Assembly (NCBI GenBank): GCA_013822765.1
Contig: PNKY01000003.1
Location: 1 to 64,000 of the forward strand
DNA: 64,000 bases
Source: Rhodospirillum sp.
GTDB taxonomy: Bacteria; Pseudomonadota; Alphaproteobacteria; Dongiales; Dongiaceae
Reading direction: 5' to 3'
Numbering within the stretch: position 1 is the first letter of the stretch; each line of letters starts with the position of its first letter. The notes below the pieces were generated by a model. It was not told the DNA's origin. It did not search any database and saw only the letters and a program-made list of their open reading frames with translations. The translations under genes were made by a program, and so were the position numbers. Shown piece after piece: positions 29,284 to 38,619 of the stretch.

Positions 29284-30905
29284 TTCTTGGGCGGAGTACG
29301 CGACCGCAATCCTTCCTCCCGCAGAGCCACCCTGTCGATCTTGCCGCTCACGAGCATCGGAAGATCGTCCCTGATGACAAAAACCTTCGGTACCTTGTAG
29401 TTGGCAAGCCGCTTTCGACAGAAGGCCGCAAGTGTCCGCTCGCTGAGCCGGCAGCGCGGCCTGCGAAGCACAAAGGCATGCCCCACCTCGTGGTAGATGG
29501 GATCGGGCACTGCAACGACCGCAGCCATCGAAACTGCGGGATGTGATTCCAGCACGAGCTCTACCTCTCTCGGACGGACATTGTATCCGCCGCTCTTGAA
29601 CAGATCCTTCGTCCTGCCCACCAGACGAAGCCGCCCTCTTTCGTCAAGCGAGCCAAGGTCCCCGCTATGCAGCCATCCTTCGGCATCGATCGCCGCGGCC
29701 GTTGCCTCTGGCCGATTGAGGTAGCCAGCCATCACACACGGTCCGCGCACCAGCACTTCACCGGTTCCGCCGAGGGACAGGTCCACGCCCGCCGCATCGA
29801 CGATCCGCAGCTCGTAGGTCGGGGCGGCCCGACCGACAGTGTCCGCGAGCGCGTCGATGTCATCTTGCGCGCTTGTGAAGGTAACCGACGACGTTGCTTC
29901 GGTTAGGCCCCATCCAGTCACCAACACGCCGCCGAGCTGTCGGAGTTCCGCGATTCCGCTGCGGGACATTGGAGCGCCCAGAAAGAAGATCGCCTGGAGA
30001 CTGGAGGTCTCGTACGAACCTTTCCGCCATGCGGCGAGTATTGGATAATACATGGCCGTGATCTGCAGCAGGCACGTAATCCGTTGCTCAGCGACCAGAG
30101 TGAGCACGCTTTTCGGATCGAAGCGCTCCTGAAAAAAAATCGTACCGGCTCCTGCCATCGCATAAGCAATGATATCGCAGCTGCAGGCGGTGTGACTTAT
30201 GGGCAGATTGCAGACGATCCGCAGCGGCGAGACTGGAAAGAGCTGGTGCTGAATCGTGGCACAGTGAACAAGATTGCGATGCGTGATCATCGCGCCCTTC
30301 GGCGGGCCGGTCGATCCCGAAGTGTAGACAAGGAGTGCCAGGTCGTCCGACGACACGTTCGCGATTGCCTTCGAATATGCGCCTTCGCCGATCGTCTCCC
30401 CCGCACGCTCAAGGTCTGAATAGGATAAGCCCAAGTGCCTGGCATCGCCGGCGTCCATCATGATCAGCGACTGAATGCCGGGAAACTCTGCTTTGAGGGA
30501 TCGGAGAATTGGCCGATGATCGCGGCCTCGCAGCTGTTGGAAGGCAAACAGCATCCGGGCTTGGCAGTCGGCGAGGATGGGCCGGTACTCATTCAGCTGA
30601 TGGACCGGATTGAGCCCGACCACGATCGCCCCAATGCGCAGGGAGGCGAGCAGGACAACAAGATATTCCGGCCGGGGCGTCGAAAGGATCGCGATGCGAT
30701 CACCCCTCGCTACCCCGTGAGCCAGTAGCGCGCGCGCGCAAAGATCAATTCGCCTGGCGAGTTCGCGGTAGCTCAGCCGTCGCTCACCCATGACAGCAGC
30801 AAGGCGATCCGGATGACTCCGCGCAATGCGCTCGGGACAGTCGCTGATTCTTGTCAAGGCGGCCTGCAGCATGATCGCCTCCAATCCACCCTGCCGCGAC
30901 GGCAT
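29280..30905 (-). CDS. AMP-dependent acyl-CoA synthetase/ligase
   Basis: Adenylate-forming enzyme, 541 residues, that would activate a carboxylic acid to its CoA thioester. The P-loop is YTSGSTGPPKGAMITHRN, the adenine motif GWGLTEATS, the hinge SGDLG, and the C-terminal catalytic lysine lies in LVSGKIDR. The acid cannot be deduced; the overall pattern resembles long-chain or aryl acyl-CoA ligases. An alternative Met is at 30872. It overlaps the convergent TPR gene by four bases and ends a short minus-strand run after the pyruvyl transferase-like gene. Visually its base composition is less GC-rich than the housekeeping part of the window. Confidence 0.9.
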   Translation of the reverse strand: MPSRQGGLEAIMLQAALTRISDCPERIARSHPDRLAAVMGERRLSYRELARRIDLCARALLAHGVARGDRIAILSTPRPEYLVVLLASLRIGAIVVGLNPVHQLNEYRPILADCQARMLFAFQQLRGRDHRPILRSLKAEFPGIQSLIMMDAGDARHLGLSYSDLERAGETIGEGAYSKAIANVSSDDLALLVYTSGSTGPPKGAMITHRNLVHCATIQHQLFPVSPLRIVCNLPISHTACSCDIIAYAMAGAGTIFFQERFDPKSVLTLVAEQRITCLLQITAMYYPILAAWRKGSYETSSLQAIFFLGAPMSRSGIAELRQLGGVLVTGWGLTEATSSVTFTSAQDDIDALADTVGRAAPTYELRIVDAAGVDLSLGGTGEVLVRGPCVMAGYLNRPEATAAAIDAEGWLHSGDLGSLDERGRLRLVGRTKDLFKSGGYNVRPREVELVLESHPAVSMAAVVAVPDPIYHEVGHAFVLRRPRCRLSERTLAAFCRKRLANYKVPKVFVIRDDLPMLVSGKIDRVALREEGLRSRTPPKN

Positions 30906-30914
30906 GTAGTTTCA

Positions 30915-31715
30915 TCAAGCCTCAAATCGCCAGGGCTTCTGCGTCTCGAACCAGTCGAACAGCCGGTCATAGCGGCTGTGCCAGCCTTCCACTTCGTCCA
31001 TCGCGGCCCGCAGCTTCGGCCAGTCCTTAAACACAGGGATATCGACGCCGGCGGTGGCGACGATGCCTTCGATCTTGTGCGTGTTGCCGGCGAGTGCGAG
31101 GAACGGCACGCGCGCCTTGCAGGCGGCGTAGACTGCGTGGTGGCGTCCGGTCAGCACCAGGCGCGCGGTCTTCAGCGAGCGCACCAGGGTCGGCCAGTCC
31201 ATCGCGCGCATGTCGACGAAGGGATAGCGCTCCGCCCAGCGCGAGCGCAGGCGGACAAAGCTGCCGAACTCCCGAGACAGGAAGTCGGTCATCACGATGC
31301 CGCCCTTGAAGTCGACGACATCGCCCTTGGGGATCGGCGCGAAATACGACAGGTCGGGCATGACCTGGGCCGTGACGCCATGCGCCGCGATCGCGTCGCG
31401 CGACAGCACTTCGCGCACCACGACCTGCCGGCACCGGGCGAGCGCGGCGTCGAACTGGTGCGGATTGTCCTGCCAGACGCTGTTGATGAGATGGGCCGGC
31501 CGACCGGCCGCGACGGCGGATTCGACCAGCCGCATCTTTTCGACGAAGGCGCCGCCGCCATGGTGCATGGACCCTTCGCCATTCACCACCAGCACGTCGT
31601 AGGTATCATCCGTGACGAGCTCGCCATGGCGTCGCAGTTCCGCCGCGATGGTCTGCACCACCGCCGCGGAGCCGCAATGATAGCTCGAATGATCGCCGGC
31701 CAGCCGGAGTCGCAT
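30915..31715 (-). CDS. Polysaccharide pyruvyl transferase family protein
   Basis: 266 residues from the ATG at 31715 (MRLRLAGDHSSYHCGSAAV). Family-like features are the N-terminal HCGSAAVVQTI helix, NGEGSMHHGG, and the C-terminal TGRHHAVYAACKARVPFLAL segment. Family members add pyruvate ketals to sugars of exopolysaccharide or cell-wall polymers. No glycosyltransferase or polysaccharide gene lies nearby, so the acceptor is unknown. The open frame extends upstream to 32036, but that part runs antisense-like across the DUF1349 gene in another frame and carries no domain. Confidence 0.8.
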   Translation of the reverse strand: MRLRLAGDHSSYHCGSAAVVQTIAAELRRHGELVTDDTYDVLVVNGEGSMHHGGGAFVEKMRLVESAVAAGRPAHLINSVWQDNPHQFDAALARCRQVVVREVLSRDAIAAHGVTAQVMPDLSYFAPIPKGDVVDFKGGIVMTDFLSREFGSFVRLRSRWAERYPFVDMRAMDWPTLVRSLKTARLVLTGRHHAVYAACKARVPFLALAGNTHKIEGIVATAGVDIPVFKDWPKLRAAMDEVEGWHSRYDRLFDWFETQKPWRFEA

Positions 31716-31780
31716 CGTGCCCCCGAGGTTCGCGGAGCCAACTGTGGCGGAGCGGGCCGGGACGGTCAACGCGCTCGGCG

Positions 31781-32356
31781 TCAGGTCAGGTCGTGCAACG
31801 CCTTGCCGATTGGCGGGGTCACGTCGAAATCCGAGAAGGCAACCTCCAGCCCGGCGCGTTCCGGCGAGCAGCACATCGGCCCGACGAAATACGATGCCGC
31901 CGTGGGAAAGGGACAAAGCCGGATGAACGGCCAGTGCGTGCCGTCTGCCGACGCCTGGACCTTGAGCACCCCATCCGAAACCGTCGCCCGTACCCAGAAG
32001 TCGCCGGGGTCTCCGGCGAAGGCGCTGAGCGCCCAATCGGACTGGCCGACGGTGAGGACGCTCGAGAGGCTCCCCTGCCCATCGGAATGCTCGATGCCGG
32101 CCTTGATCCAGGTCCGCTCGTCCACCAGCACCATGATGCCGGCCTGGTCATAGAGTTCGCGGAACGCGGCGCGCACCCGGACGCTGGCGGTGAAATCACC
32201 GGAGGTGCGGTAGCCGAACACATGGCCGCTGTGCCGCACGAAGCCGTAGTGGGTCTCGCGCCAGAAATCGGTCTTGAGATCGGTGCGGACGTGCAGCGTG
32301 TCGCCGTCAACTCGCCACTGCGCAGGTTCGTTCAGCCAGATGCAATGCTCGAACAT
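31781..32356 (-). CDS. DUF1349 domain protein
   Basis: 191 residues forming a single concanavalin-like beta-sandwich of the DUF1349 type: FWRETHYGF, GDFTASVRV, YDQAGIMVLVDERTWIKAGIE and the YFVGPMCCSPERAGLEVAF end are typical. Function in bacteria is unknown; no signal peptide is visible, so it is probably cytoplasmic. It lies 65 nt upstream of the pyruvyl transferase-like gene on the same strand. Confidence 0.85.
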   Translation of the reverse strand: MFEHCIWLNEPAQWRVDGDTLHVRTDLKTDFWRETHYGFVRHSGHVFGYRTSGDFTASVRVRAAFRELYDQAGIMVLVDERTWIKAGIEHSDGQGSLSSVLTVGQSDWALSAFAGDPGDFWVRATVSDGVLKVQASADGTHWPFIRLCPFPTAASYFVGPMCCSPERAGLEVAFSDFDVTPPIGKALHDLT

Positions 32357-32413
32357 GCCGGCGACCCTTCGAGAGACACGAGGCCGTCCGTTCTAACGCG
32401 CATCGGAGCGCGC

Positions 32414-32448
32414 GCAAACAAAAACCCGGGCGCAGTGGGGCGCCCGGG
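32414..32448 (-). terminator. Intrinsic terminator of the TTC38-like gene
   Basis: On the minus strand a perfect 9-bp GC-rich stem (32440-32448 with 32425-32433, 6-nt loop) is followed by TTTTTGTTTGC. It begins 23 nt beyond the stop of the TTC38-like gene and separates it from the DUF1349 gene. One of the two best terminators in the window. Confidence 0.85.
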
Positions 32449-32471
32449 CCAAGTTGGTGGCTGAGAGGTCG

Positions 32472-33794
32472 TTACGCTGCCTGCTTGGCGCCCTGATCGC
32501 GGTAGCGACGGGCAAGCGGGCTCTTGGGTTTGAGCGCCAGCCGTTCGTTGGCCAGCGCCCGCACCAAGCTGGTCTCGCCGGCGCGATAGGCCGCCTCGAT
32601 CAGGGTCAGATCGATGAGGTCGCGCTGCGCGTGGCTGCCGCCGAAGCGCTGGGCGATGTTGCGCAAGGGGCGCAGCAGGTCGATGGTCGCGGCGTATTTG
32701 CCGTGCTCGAAAGCCACCAGCGCGCGCGCCAGCGGCAGTCCGACGTCGCGGCTCATCAGCGCGTTGTCCGACTGCTTTCGCGCCGTCTCGGTCAGGATCG
32801 AGACCGTGCGCTCCGCTTCGCCTACCCGCCCGGCGCCGATCAGCGCCATCACCGCGTGGCAGTCGTTGAAGGCATAGAGCTTGTCCTCGATCAGCGGCTG
32901 CCAGCGGTCGGCGATCGCCTGCCAGCGGTCGCCGAGGTCGATTCCGCGCAGCTTCAGCCGCCACAGCAGGGCCGATGCATCCACCATGTCGAGGATCATC
33001 GAGGATTGGCCGCCGCGGATCGGCCCGTCATAGAGCTTGAGCGCTTCGGCCGCCTGATCGGCCTCGAGCCGGAACAACGCGAGGTGCCACCAATTGTGGA
33101 CCTGGAAGAAGGATTCCGACGCCCAGCCGTCCTCGTTGTCGCGCATGTAGGCGGCGCCTTCTTCGTAACGCCCCATCATCTCCATAACATGAGCGATCGC
33201 GTGATGAGCCCAGCCGTCGCGCTTGTTGAACTGAAGGGCGCGGCGTGCGCTTTCCTCCGCGCGGGCGTAGTCGCCGGTCTCCTCGAGGCCGAAGGCATGC
33301 ATGCCGAGCAGCGTGTGGTAGCCGGGCACATGCTCGTCCCACTCCGCCAGCACCCGCGCCACCCGGTCGCGCAGGTTGCGGCTGTCGCCGCGAAAGAAAT
33401 CGAGCAAGTGGCCCATCTGCAGCGCGACGATGTCGTGCGGATCGTCGATCAGGATATCGTCCAGCCGCTCCGAGGCGCGGTTGAAGGCGCCGTCGATCAG
33501 GCAGGCGATGGCGGCGGCGTGGCGCCGCTCACGGTCGTTGAGCTTGAGGTTGCGCAGCTTGGCCAGCAATTCCGCGGCCTGCGGCACCGGCCCGCGTTCC
33601 ATGCCGGACAGCAAGAGATACGCCTTGAGCGCGATCGCCATCGCGAAATCGGGGCTCTCGGCGATCGCATTGTCGACCGTCCCGACCGGATCGCCGACAT
33701 AGCAGTTGAACTGGCAGACCGCGGTTTCATAGAGCTCGACCGCGCGCGTGTTGGCGCCGCTGAGCGGCGCACCGCGATGATCCTTTACGACCAT
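32472..33794 (-). CDS. TTC38-like tetratricopeptide-repeat protein
   Basis: 440 residues of helical repeats matching the TTC38 family, which is shared by bacteria and animals and has no defined biochemical role. Recognisable blocks: YLLLSGMERG, LNDRERRHAAAI, VPGYHTLLGMHAFGLEETGDYA, DGWAHHAIAHVMEMMGR and SFFQVHNWWHLALF. No signal peptide, so cytoplasmic. Single-gene unit: a strong terminator follows and the Crp/Fnr gene on the same strand lies 87 nt upstream. Confidence 0.87.
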   Translation of the reverse strand: MVVKDHRGAPLSGANTRAVELYETAVCQFNCYVGDPVGTVDNAIAESPDFAMAIALKAYLLLSGMERGPVPQAAELLAKLRNLKLNDRERRHAAAIACLIDGAFNRASERLDDILIDDPHDIVALQMGHLLDFFRGDSRNLRDRVARVLAEWDEHVPGYHTLLGMHAFGLEETGDYARAEESARRALQFNKRDGWAHHAIAHVMEMMGRYEEGAAYMRDNEDGWASESFFQVHNWWHLALFRLEADQAAEALKLYDGPIRGGQSSMILDMVDASALLWRLKLRGIDLGDRWQAIADRWQPLIEDKLYAFNDCHAVMALIGAGRVGEAERTVSILTETARKQSDNALMSRDVGLPLARALVAFEHGKYAATIDLLRPLRNIAQRFGGSHAQRDLIDLTLIEAAYRAGETSLVRALANERLALKPKSPLARRYRDQGAKQAA

Positions 33795-33881
33795 GGACCC
33801 TCTCCCTCCCCAGGCCGCGCGCGTCGCGCAGCCAGCCTTTAATGATCTAGAGCAACGCCGACGGCGCCGCTGTGAGGCGCT

Positions 33882-34601
33882 TCACACCGGATCGATGCGG
33901 TCGACCGCGGCGTGCGCGCGCAAGGTGGCCAGATCGAGGACGGTCAGTCCGCCTTCCTCGGTGCTGACGATGCCCTTGTGGCTCCACACCGCCAGCTGCT
34001 TGTTGATCGCCTCGCGCGAGACGCCCAGCATCTGGGCGAGCTCGGTCTGCGAAAAGCGCTTGCCCAATCGCGCCTCGTTGCCGTCGATCTCGCCGTGCGC
34101 CATCACCAGGTCGCCCAGCTTGCGCGCCAGGCGCACTGGCAGGTCGGCGAACGCGAAATCGCTCAGCAGGTCTGTCTTTAACCGCATGCGCTCGCACAGC
34201 AACTCGATGATGTGCCGCGCCAAGGTCGGTTCGTTCTCGAGCACCTGCAGGAAGGCGGAGCGCTGAATGACCAGCAATACTGTCGCTTCCTGCGCGGTGG
34301 CGTTGGCGGTGCGCGGCAGGCCGTCCAGCAGGGCGATCTCGCCGAACACGTCGCCCGGCTCCTGGATGGTCAAGGTAAGCTCCTTGCCGCTGTCGCTGCC
34401 GACCCAGATGCGGACCAGTCCTTCCACGACAGCATAGAGCGCGTCGCCTTCGTCCCCCCGGTTGAACAGGGTTTCACGCCGGTCCAGGTGCTTGGTGACG
34501 GACAGGCCGGCCAGCCGCTCCAGAATCGGCTGCGGCACGTCCTTGAACAGGAAACTCCGCCGGATGAGCGCTTGCCGCTCGCTTTGGTCTAATCGCCCCA
34601 T
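33882..34601 (-). CDS. Crp/Fnr family transcription regulator
   Basis: 239 residues. The cyclic-nucleotide-binding domain (about 18-130) carries GEIALLDGLPRTANATA with Arg97, which matches the phosphate-binding cassette of cAMP receptors; there are no FNR-type cysteines at the N-terminus. The C-terminal winged helix has FSQTELAQMLGVSREAINKQL, in which Ser195-Arg196-Glu197 match the residues that read TGTGA in E. coli CRP, while the third contact Arg is Lys201. The gene is divergent from a FecR-like/cyclase pair, and a CRP-type palindrome lies between them, so cAMP-dependent autoregulation and control of its own ligand supply is likely but inferred. Confidence 0.92.
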   Translation of the reverse strand: MGRLDQSERQALIRRSFLFKDVPQPILERLAGLSVTKHLDRRETLFNRGDEGDALYAVVEGLVRIWVGSDSGKELTLTIQEPGDVFGEIALLDGLPRTANATAQEATVLLVIQRSAFLQVLENEPTLARHIIELLCERMRLKTDLLSDFAFADLPVRLARKLGDLVMAHGEIDGNEARLGKRFSQTELAQMLGVSREAINKQLAVWSHKGIVSTEEGGLTVLDLATLRAHAAVDRIDPV

Positions 34602-34685
34602 TTTATGTCCTAAATCCGCCTTGGCGGGCAGCCCCCACCGGGGGCGTCAACGAAAGTTAAAGATGGTGTTCCGCTGGCCGGGGAC

Positions 34686-34701
34686 TGTGAACCCCTTCAC
34701 T
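34686..34701. promoter_or_regulatory. CRP-type operator TGTGA-N6-TCACT
   Basis: Nine of the ten half-site positions match the CRP consensus TGTGA-N6-TCACA. The site lies 85 nt upstream of the Crp/Fnr start codon and about 118 nt upstream of the FecR-like gene, in the 217-nt divergent intergenic region. The neighbouring regulator keeps the Arg-Glu pair that recognises this half-site. Flanking G and C runs could also let the region fold as a hairpin. Confidence 0.65.
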
Positions 34702-34818
34702 TTCCCCCGCTTCATCACGGCCAATCTAATTGACTACGAACGGCCGCACCCGGCATTGCTGCACGAGGCGAGACGCCGGGCGCGTTATTATTGTATCACC
34801 CTAGGCAGGGGACTTTGA

Positions 34819-35469
34819 ATGGAATCGAGTGGTGCGATGGCTGAGGCATATCCCATGACCAATGCAGCGCGCTGGTTGCCGATCGTGGCCGGCGCTCTTG
34901 TCCTGGTGGCGCAGCCGGCGGCGGCGGCGGAGCGAACCTGCGAGGTGGCCGAGACCGCGGGTGAAGCCACCCTGACCCACGACGGCACCCGCAGCGATGC
35001 GCAGGTCGGCGCCGATCTTGCCCCCAGCGACCTGTTGCGGACCGGATCTTCCGGCCGGATCGACGTCGCCTGCAGCGATGGCACACGCGTGACGCTCGGC
35101 CCGGATACCGAGATCAACCTCGGCTCGCTGGTCGGCGAGCAGGACCAGAATGGGTCGATCGGCATGAGCCTGCATCGCGGTATCGCCCGCTTCCTGGCGC
35201 CGGTGCGAACCTGGGGCACCTTCAACGTGTTCGGCCCGGTGGCGGTCGCGTCGGTGCGTTCCACCGAATGGATCATGGAGACGCCCAAGCAGGGCACCAA
35301 TGTCTTCGTCCTCGATGGCGTGGTCGCGGTGCAGAGCAAGCGCGGCGACAATGTGCAGCTGTCGCCCACCTACGGCGTCGACGTGGCCGCAGACGGCACC
35401 ATGGGCGAACCCAAAAAGTGGGGCGCCAAGCGGGTCGCCGACGTGCTGGCAAGGCTCGGCCTGCAATAA
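34819..35469 (+). CDS. Secreted FecR-domain protein
   Basis: 216 residues. A signal peptide follows a short N-terminal extension (hydrophobic core WLPIVAGALVLVAQ, cleavage near AAAA, about residue 37); Met13 could be the true start. The FecR-like fold is recognisable by LAPSDLLRTGSSGRIDVACSDGTRVTLGPDTEINL and a later FGPVAVASVRSTEW. Unlike classical FecR it has no cytoplasmic anti-sigma part, so it is a periplasmic module. It lies 12 nt before a CHASE2-domain cyclase, a pairing that suggests it binds the cyclase sensor domain. Confidence 0.87.
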   Translation: MESSGAMAEAYPMTNAARWLPIVAGALVLVAQPAAAAERTCEVAETAGEATLTHDGTRSDAQVGADLAPSDLLRTGSSGRIDVACSDGTRVTLGPDTEINLGSLVGEQDQNGSIGMSLHRGIARFLAPVRTWGTFNVFGPVAVASVRSTEWIMETPKQGTNVFVLDGVVAVQSKRGDNVQLSPTYGVDVAADGTMGEPKKWGAKRVADVLARLGLQ

Positions 35470-35481
35470 GCGAGATCGCGC

Positions 35482-37404
35482 TTGCGTAAGACTCTTGGCA
35501 AGCTGCCCTGGCACTGGGTTTTCCTGTGCCTGTTCGTCGGGATTGCCATTGGCTGGTGGCATCCAGGCGAGCGCACTGCTTTGACCGCGGCGCTGGAAGG
35601 CCGCCTGCTCGATCTGCGCCATGTTGTGCGCGGACCGATCAAGGCGCCCGACGAGATCGCGATTGTCGCGATCGACGACAAGAGCGTCGCTGCCTTGCAG
35701 CGTTTCCCGGTGCCACGCGGTGCACTGGCCGCCGCGATCGATCGTTTGACGGAAGCCGGCGCCAAGGTCTTGGCGATCGACCTTCTGCTGCTGGACCGAG
35801 AGCCCGGCGGCGAAGGTGATGCGCTGTCAGCTGGCGATTCGGTGCTAGTAGCAACCCTGGGCCGGCATGGCTCCACGATTCTGGCGACCACGGAAGCGGC
35901 GGACGTGCCGCCGAATTCGGATCTCGTGAAGCGCAACATGTTTAGCGTCGTGCAGAGTGCCGGCGCCGCGTCCGAACGGCCGGCGGGAGCCGTCGGTTTC
36001 CTGCTGCCGATTGGAGAGCTTGCCCAGACCGCATCGCTGGCGCATGTCAATCTGACGCGCGATGCCGACCGCGCCGTCCGGCGCATGGTGCTGGCGATGC
36101 CGGTCGGAACGTCGGACTACCTGCCAGCCATGCCGCTTGAAGCGGTGCGGCTGCTGCGCGATCTGCCGCGCGCGGAGATGCAGTTGATTGTTGGGGAGAG
36201 CGCCACGCTCGGCCGTCAGGCCATCGCGCTCGATGCCTACAACGCTTTCGGACTCAATCACTACGGCGGCAGCGGCGCGATCCAGACCTATTCCCTGGTC
36301 GACGTAATCGAAGGCAAGGTGCCTAAAGAACGGATCGCCGGTCGCATGATCTTTGTCGGAGTTACGGCGCTGGCGGCCGGCGACATGTTCATCTCGCCAT
36401 TCGCCGCGGAACTCCCGGGCGTCGAGATACTGGCGACCGCGGCCGGGAACATCGAGCACGATCAATACCTGCGGCGTGCTCCGTCCACCTGGGCGATCGA
36501 CATCGTAGTGGCCGCGGTACTAGGCATGGCGGCTTTCGTCGCAGCCAATCAGCGATCCCTGGTTCTGGCGGCGATCGTGACAATCGCACTTTGGGGCTTC
36601 GCATTTGCCGGCGCGCAGTTCGCGTTCTCGTCCGCCTATCTCTGGCTCGACGCCACCACCTATGTTCTGACGCTGTTCATCGTGGGTTTCTTCACCTTCT
36701 CCGCGCGCATCGGGCAGCAGCGACAGATATCCGGTCAGCTGCAGCATGAGCGCGACAACCTTGCGCGCTACCAGTCGCCGCTGCTGGCGGAATTCCTGGC
36801 CGAGCAGGAGAACCCGAGCTTCGACCAGCGCGCCCAGGAAGCGGCGGTGATGTTCGTCGACGTCGCCGCCTTCACCCGCCGGGCCGAGCGGCTCGGCCCG
36901 ACCGCGACGGTCACCTTCCTGCGCGAGCTGCATGGGCGGATCGAACGCTCTGCGCTCGCCAACCGCGGGGTGATCGAGCAGTTCATGGGCGATGGCGCCA
37001 TGATCATCTTCGGCCTGCCGGAGCCCAAGGCCGACGACGCCGCCCGCGCACTGGCCGCCTCGCAGCACCTGCTCGACATCCTCTCCGATTGGAACCTCGA
37101 CCTGGAAGCCGCCGGGCACGAGCCGGTGCGCCTGCGCATCGGGCTGCACTACGGGGCGGTGATCGCCGCCCTGCTGGGCGGCGAGCGCCAAGGCCAAATC
37201 ACCGTCGCCGGCGACACCGTCAACGTGGCGAGCCGGCTCCAGGAGATGGGCAAGGAGCACAAGGTCACCATCGTCGCCTCGGCCGAGTTCGTCGCCAGCG
37301 TGCACAAGGCCGGCCGCGACGACATGCTGACTGGCATGCGCCGCCTGGTCGACCAGCATGTGCGCGGCCGCAACGAGGCCATCGACCTCTGGGTATGGCC
37401 CTGA
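35482..37404 (+). CDS. CHASE2-domain membrane adenylate/guanylate cyclase
   Basis: 640 residues from a TTG start. One N-terminal transmembrane helix (about 12-25), a periplasmic CHASE2 sensor (about 35-330), three further helices (about 337-355, 359-380, 386-407), and a cytoplasmic class III cyclase domain. Metal Asp460 and Asp504 and transition-state Asn581/Arg585 are present. The lysine that helps select adenine in many cyclases, expected before GD in the K-x-x-GD motif, is Gln500 here, so nucleotide specificity is open. It follows the FecR-like gene by 12 nt. Product cAMP would be the natural ligand of the divergent Crp/Fnr regulator. Confidence 0.93.
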   Translation: MRKTLGKLPWHWVFLCLFVGIAIGWWHPGERTALTAALEGRLLDLRHVVRGPIKAPDEIAIVAIDDKSVAALQRFPVPRGALAAAIDRLTEAGAKVLAIDLLLLDREPGGEGDALSAGDSVLVATLGRHGSTILATTEAADVPPNSDLVKRNMFSVVQSAGAASERPAGAVGFLLPIGELAQTASLAHVNLTRDADRAVRRMVLAMPVGTSDYLPAMPLEAVRLLRDLPRAEMQLIVGESATLGRQAIALDAYNAFGLNHYGGSGAIQTYSLVDVIEGKVPKERIAGRMIFVGVTALAAGDMFISPFAAELPGVEILATAAGNIEHDQYLRRAPSTWAIDIVVAAVLGMAAFVAANQRSLVLAAIVTIALWGFAFAGAQFAFSSAYLWLDATTYVLTLFIVGFFTFSARIGQQRQISGQLQHERDNLARYQSPLLAEFLAEQENPSFDQRAQEAAVMFVDVAAFTRRAERLGPTATVTFLRELHGRIERSALANRGVIEQFMGDGAMIIFGLPEPKADDAARALAASQHLLDILSDWNLDLEAAGHEPVRLRIGLHYGAVIAALLGGERQGQITVAGDTVNVASRLQEMGKEHKVTIVASAEFVASVHKAGRDDMLTGMRRLVDQHVRGRNEAIDLWVWP

Positions 37405-37565
37405 CCTGGGCGTCCGGTCGCTGACGCGACACTCAGCGTCGCGGTGGGTGTTCCATTTACACCATCACGTTCATATGGTCTTCTGACCAACACAAATAAG
37501 AAAATTCAGGGAGGCGGCCGCGCCGGGATAGCGCGGACCCCGCCACACCAATCGGAAGGGGACGG

Positions 37566-38606
37566 ATGCTTGCTTTCTTCATGAAGCGGCTGGCGTCGCT
37601 GGTTTTCACGATGCTGGTCGTGTCAGCCTTGGTATTCGCCGCCTTCGAGTTCACACCGGGTCAGGTCGCGACCAAGATCCTAGGCCCGTTCTCCACCCAG
37701 GACCAGCGCGACCGCCTGATGGAGGAGCTCGGCCTCACCCGCCCGGTCTATGAGCGCTATCTCGAGTGGCTGGGCGTGCTGCCGGGCTGGACCGCCACCT
37801 CAGCGGCGGACGGCAAGCCGATCGGCCGGTGCGTGAGGCCGGGCGTCCCGCCGGAGGAAACACCCACCTTCTGTGGCGTGCTGCAGGGCGAGCTCGGCTA
37901 CTCCACGCTCTACAAGCAGCCGGTCAACGACATCATCTGGAATCGCCTCGGCAACACCTTGCTGCTGGCGGCGCTCGCCTTTGCGGTCATGGTGCCGCTG
38001 TCCATCCTGTTCGGCATCACTGCCGGCATGCGTGAGGGTTCCAAGCTCGACCGCACCATCTCGGTCGCGAGCATCGTCACCACCTCGGTCCCGGAATTCG
38101 CGTCCGGCGTGTTCCTGGTCTCGATCTTCGTCATCGGTCTCGGCTGGCTGCCGGGGACAGCGTCGCTCGACTCGGGCGCCGGCTGGCCAATCGCGCTCCA
38201 GCTGATCCTGCCGGTCGCGGTGATCGTGCTCTACGACCTCGGCTACGTGGTGCGCATGGTGCGCGCCTCGATGGTGGAGGTGATGACCCGGCCGTACATC
38301 CGCACCGCCATTCTCAAGGGCCTGACCTTCCGCGGCGTGATCATGAAGCACGCGCTGCGCAACGCCATGATCGCGCCCTTCACCGTCATCCTGCTTCAGA
38401 TCAACTACATGATCACCGGCGTGGTGGTGGTCGAGGCGGTGTTCGCCTACCCCGGGTTCGGGCGCATGCTGCTGGATTCGGCCTTGTCGCAGGACGTGGC
38501 GACGGTGCAGGCGGCCTCGCTGTTCGCAGTGATGGTTTCGGTCTGCACCCAGATCGCCGGTGATCTGGGCTACATGATGCTGAACCCGCGCATCCGGTTC
38601 AGCTGA
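37566..38606 (+). CDS. ABC transporter permease, peptide/nickel family (DppB-like)
   Basis: 346 residues, inner-membrane permease with an N-terminal helix, a large periplasmic loop (about 45-120, including two Cys residues) and about five more helices with the EAA-type cytoplasmic loop (PYIRTAILKGLTFRGVIMKHALRNA). It begins a three-gene unit with a second permease 13 nt later and a fused ATPase. A 161-nt non-coding stretch precedes it. No substrate-binding protein is found on either side in the window, so the substrate (peptide, opine or other) cannot be assigned. Confidence 0.94.
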   Translation: MLAFFMKRLASLVFTMLVVSALVFAAFEFTPGQVATKILGPFSTQDQRDRLMEELGLTRPVYERYLEWLGVLPGWTATSAADGKPIGRCVRPGVPPEETPTFCGVLQGELGYSTLYKQPVNDIIWNRLGNTLLLAALAFAVMVPLSILFGITAGMREGSKLDRTISVASIVTTSVPEFASGVFLVSIFVIGLGWLPGTASLDSGAGWPIALQLILPVAVIVLYDLGYVVRMVRASMVEVMTRPYIRTAILKGLTFRGVIMKHALRNAMIAPFTVILLQINYMITGVVVVEAVFAYPGFGRMLLDSALSQDVATVQAASLFAVMVSVCTQIAGDLGYMMLNPRIRFS

Positions 38607-38619
38607 GGGAGAACGACGG

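Noticed and set aside
37419..37438. Hairpin (37419-37424 with 37433-37438) after the CHASE2-cyclase gene as a terminator
   Set aside because: Only six base pairs and no T-tract; not distinguishable from chance in GC-rich DNA.
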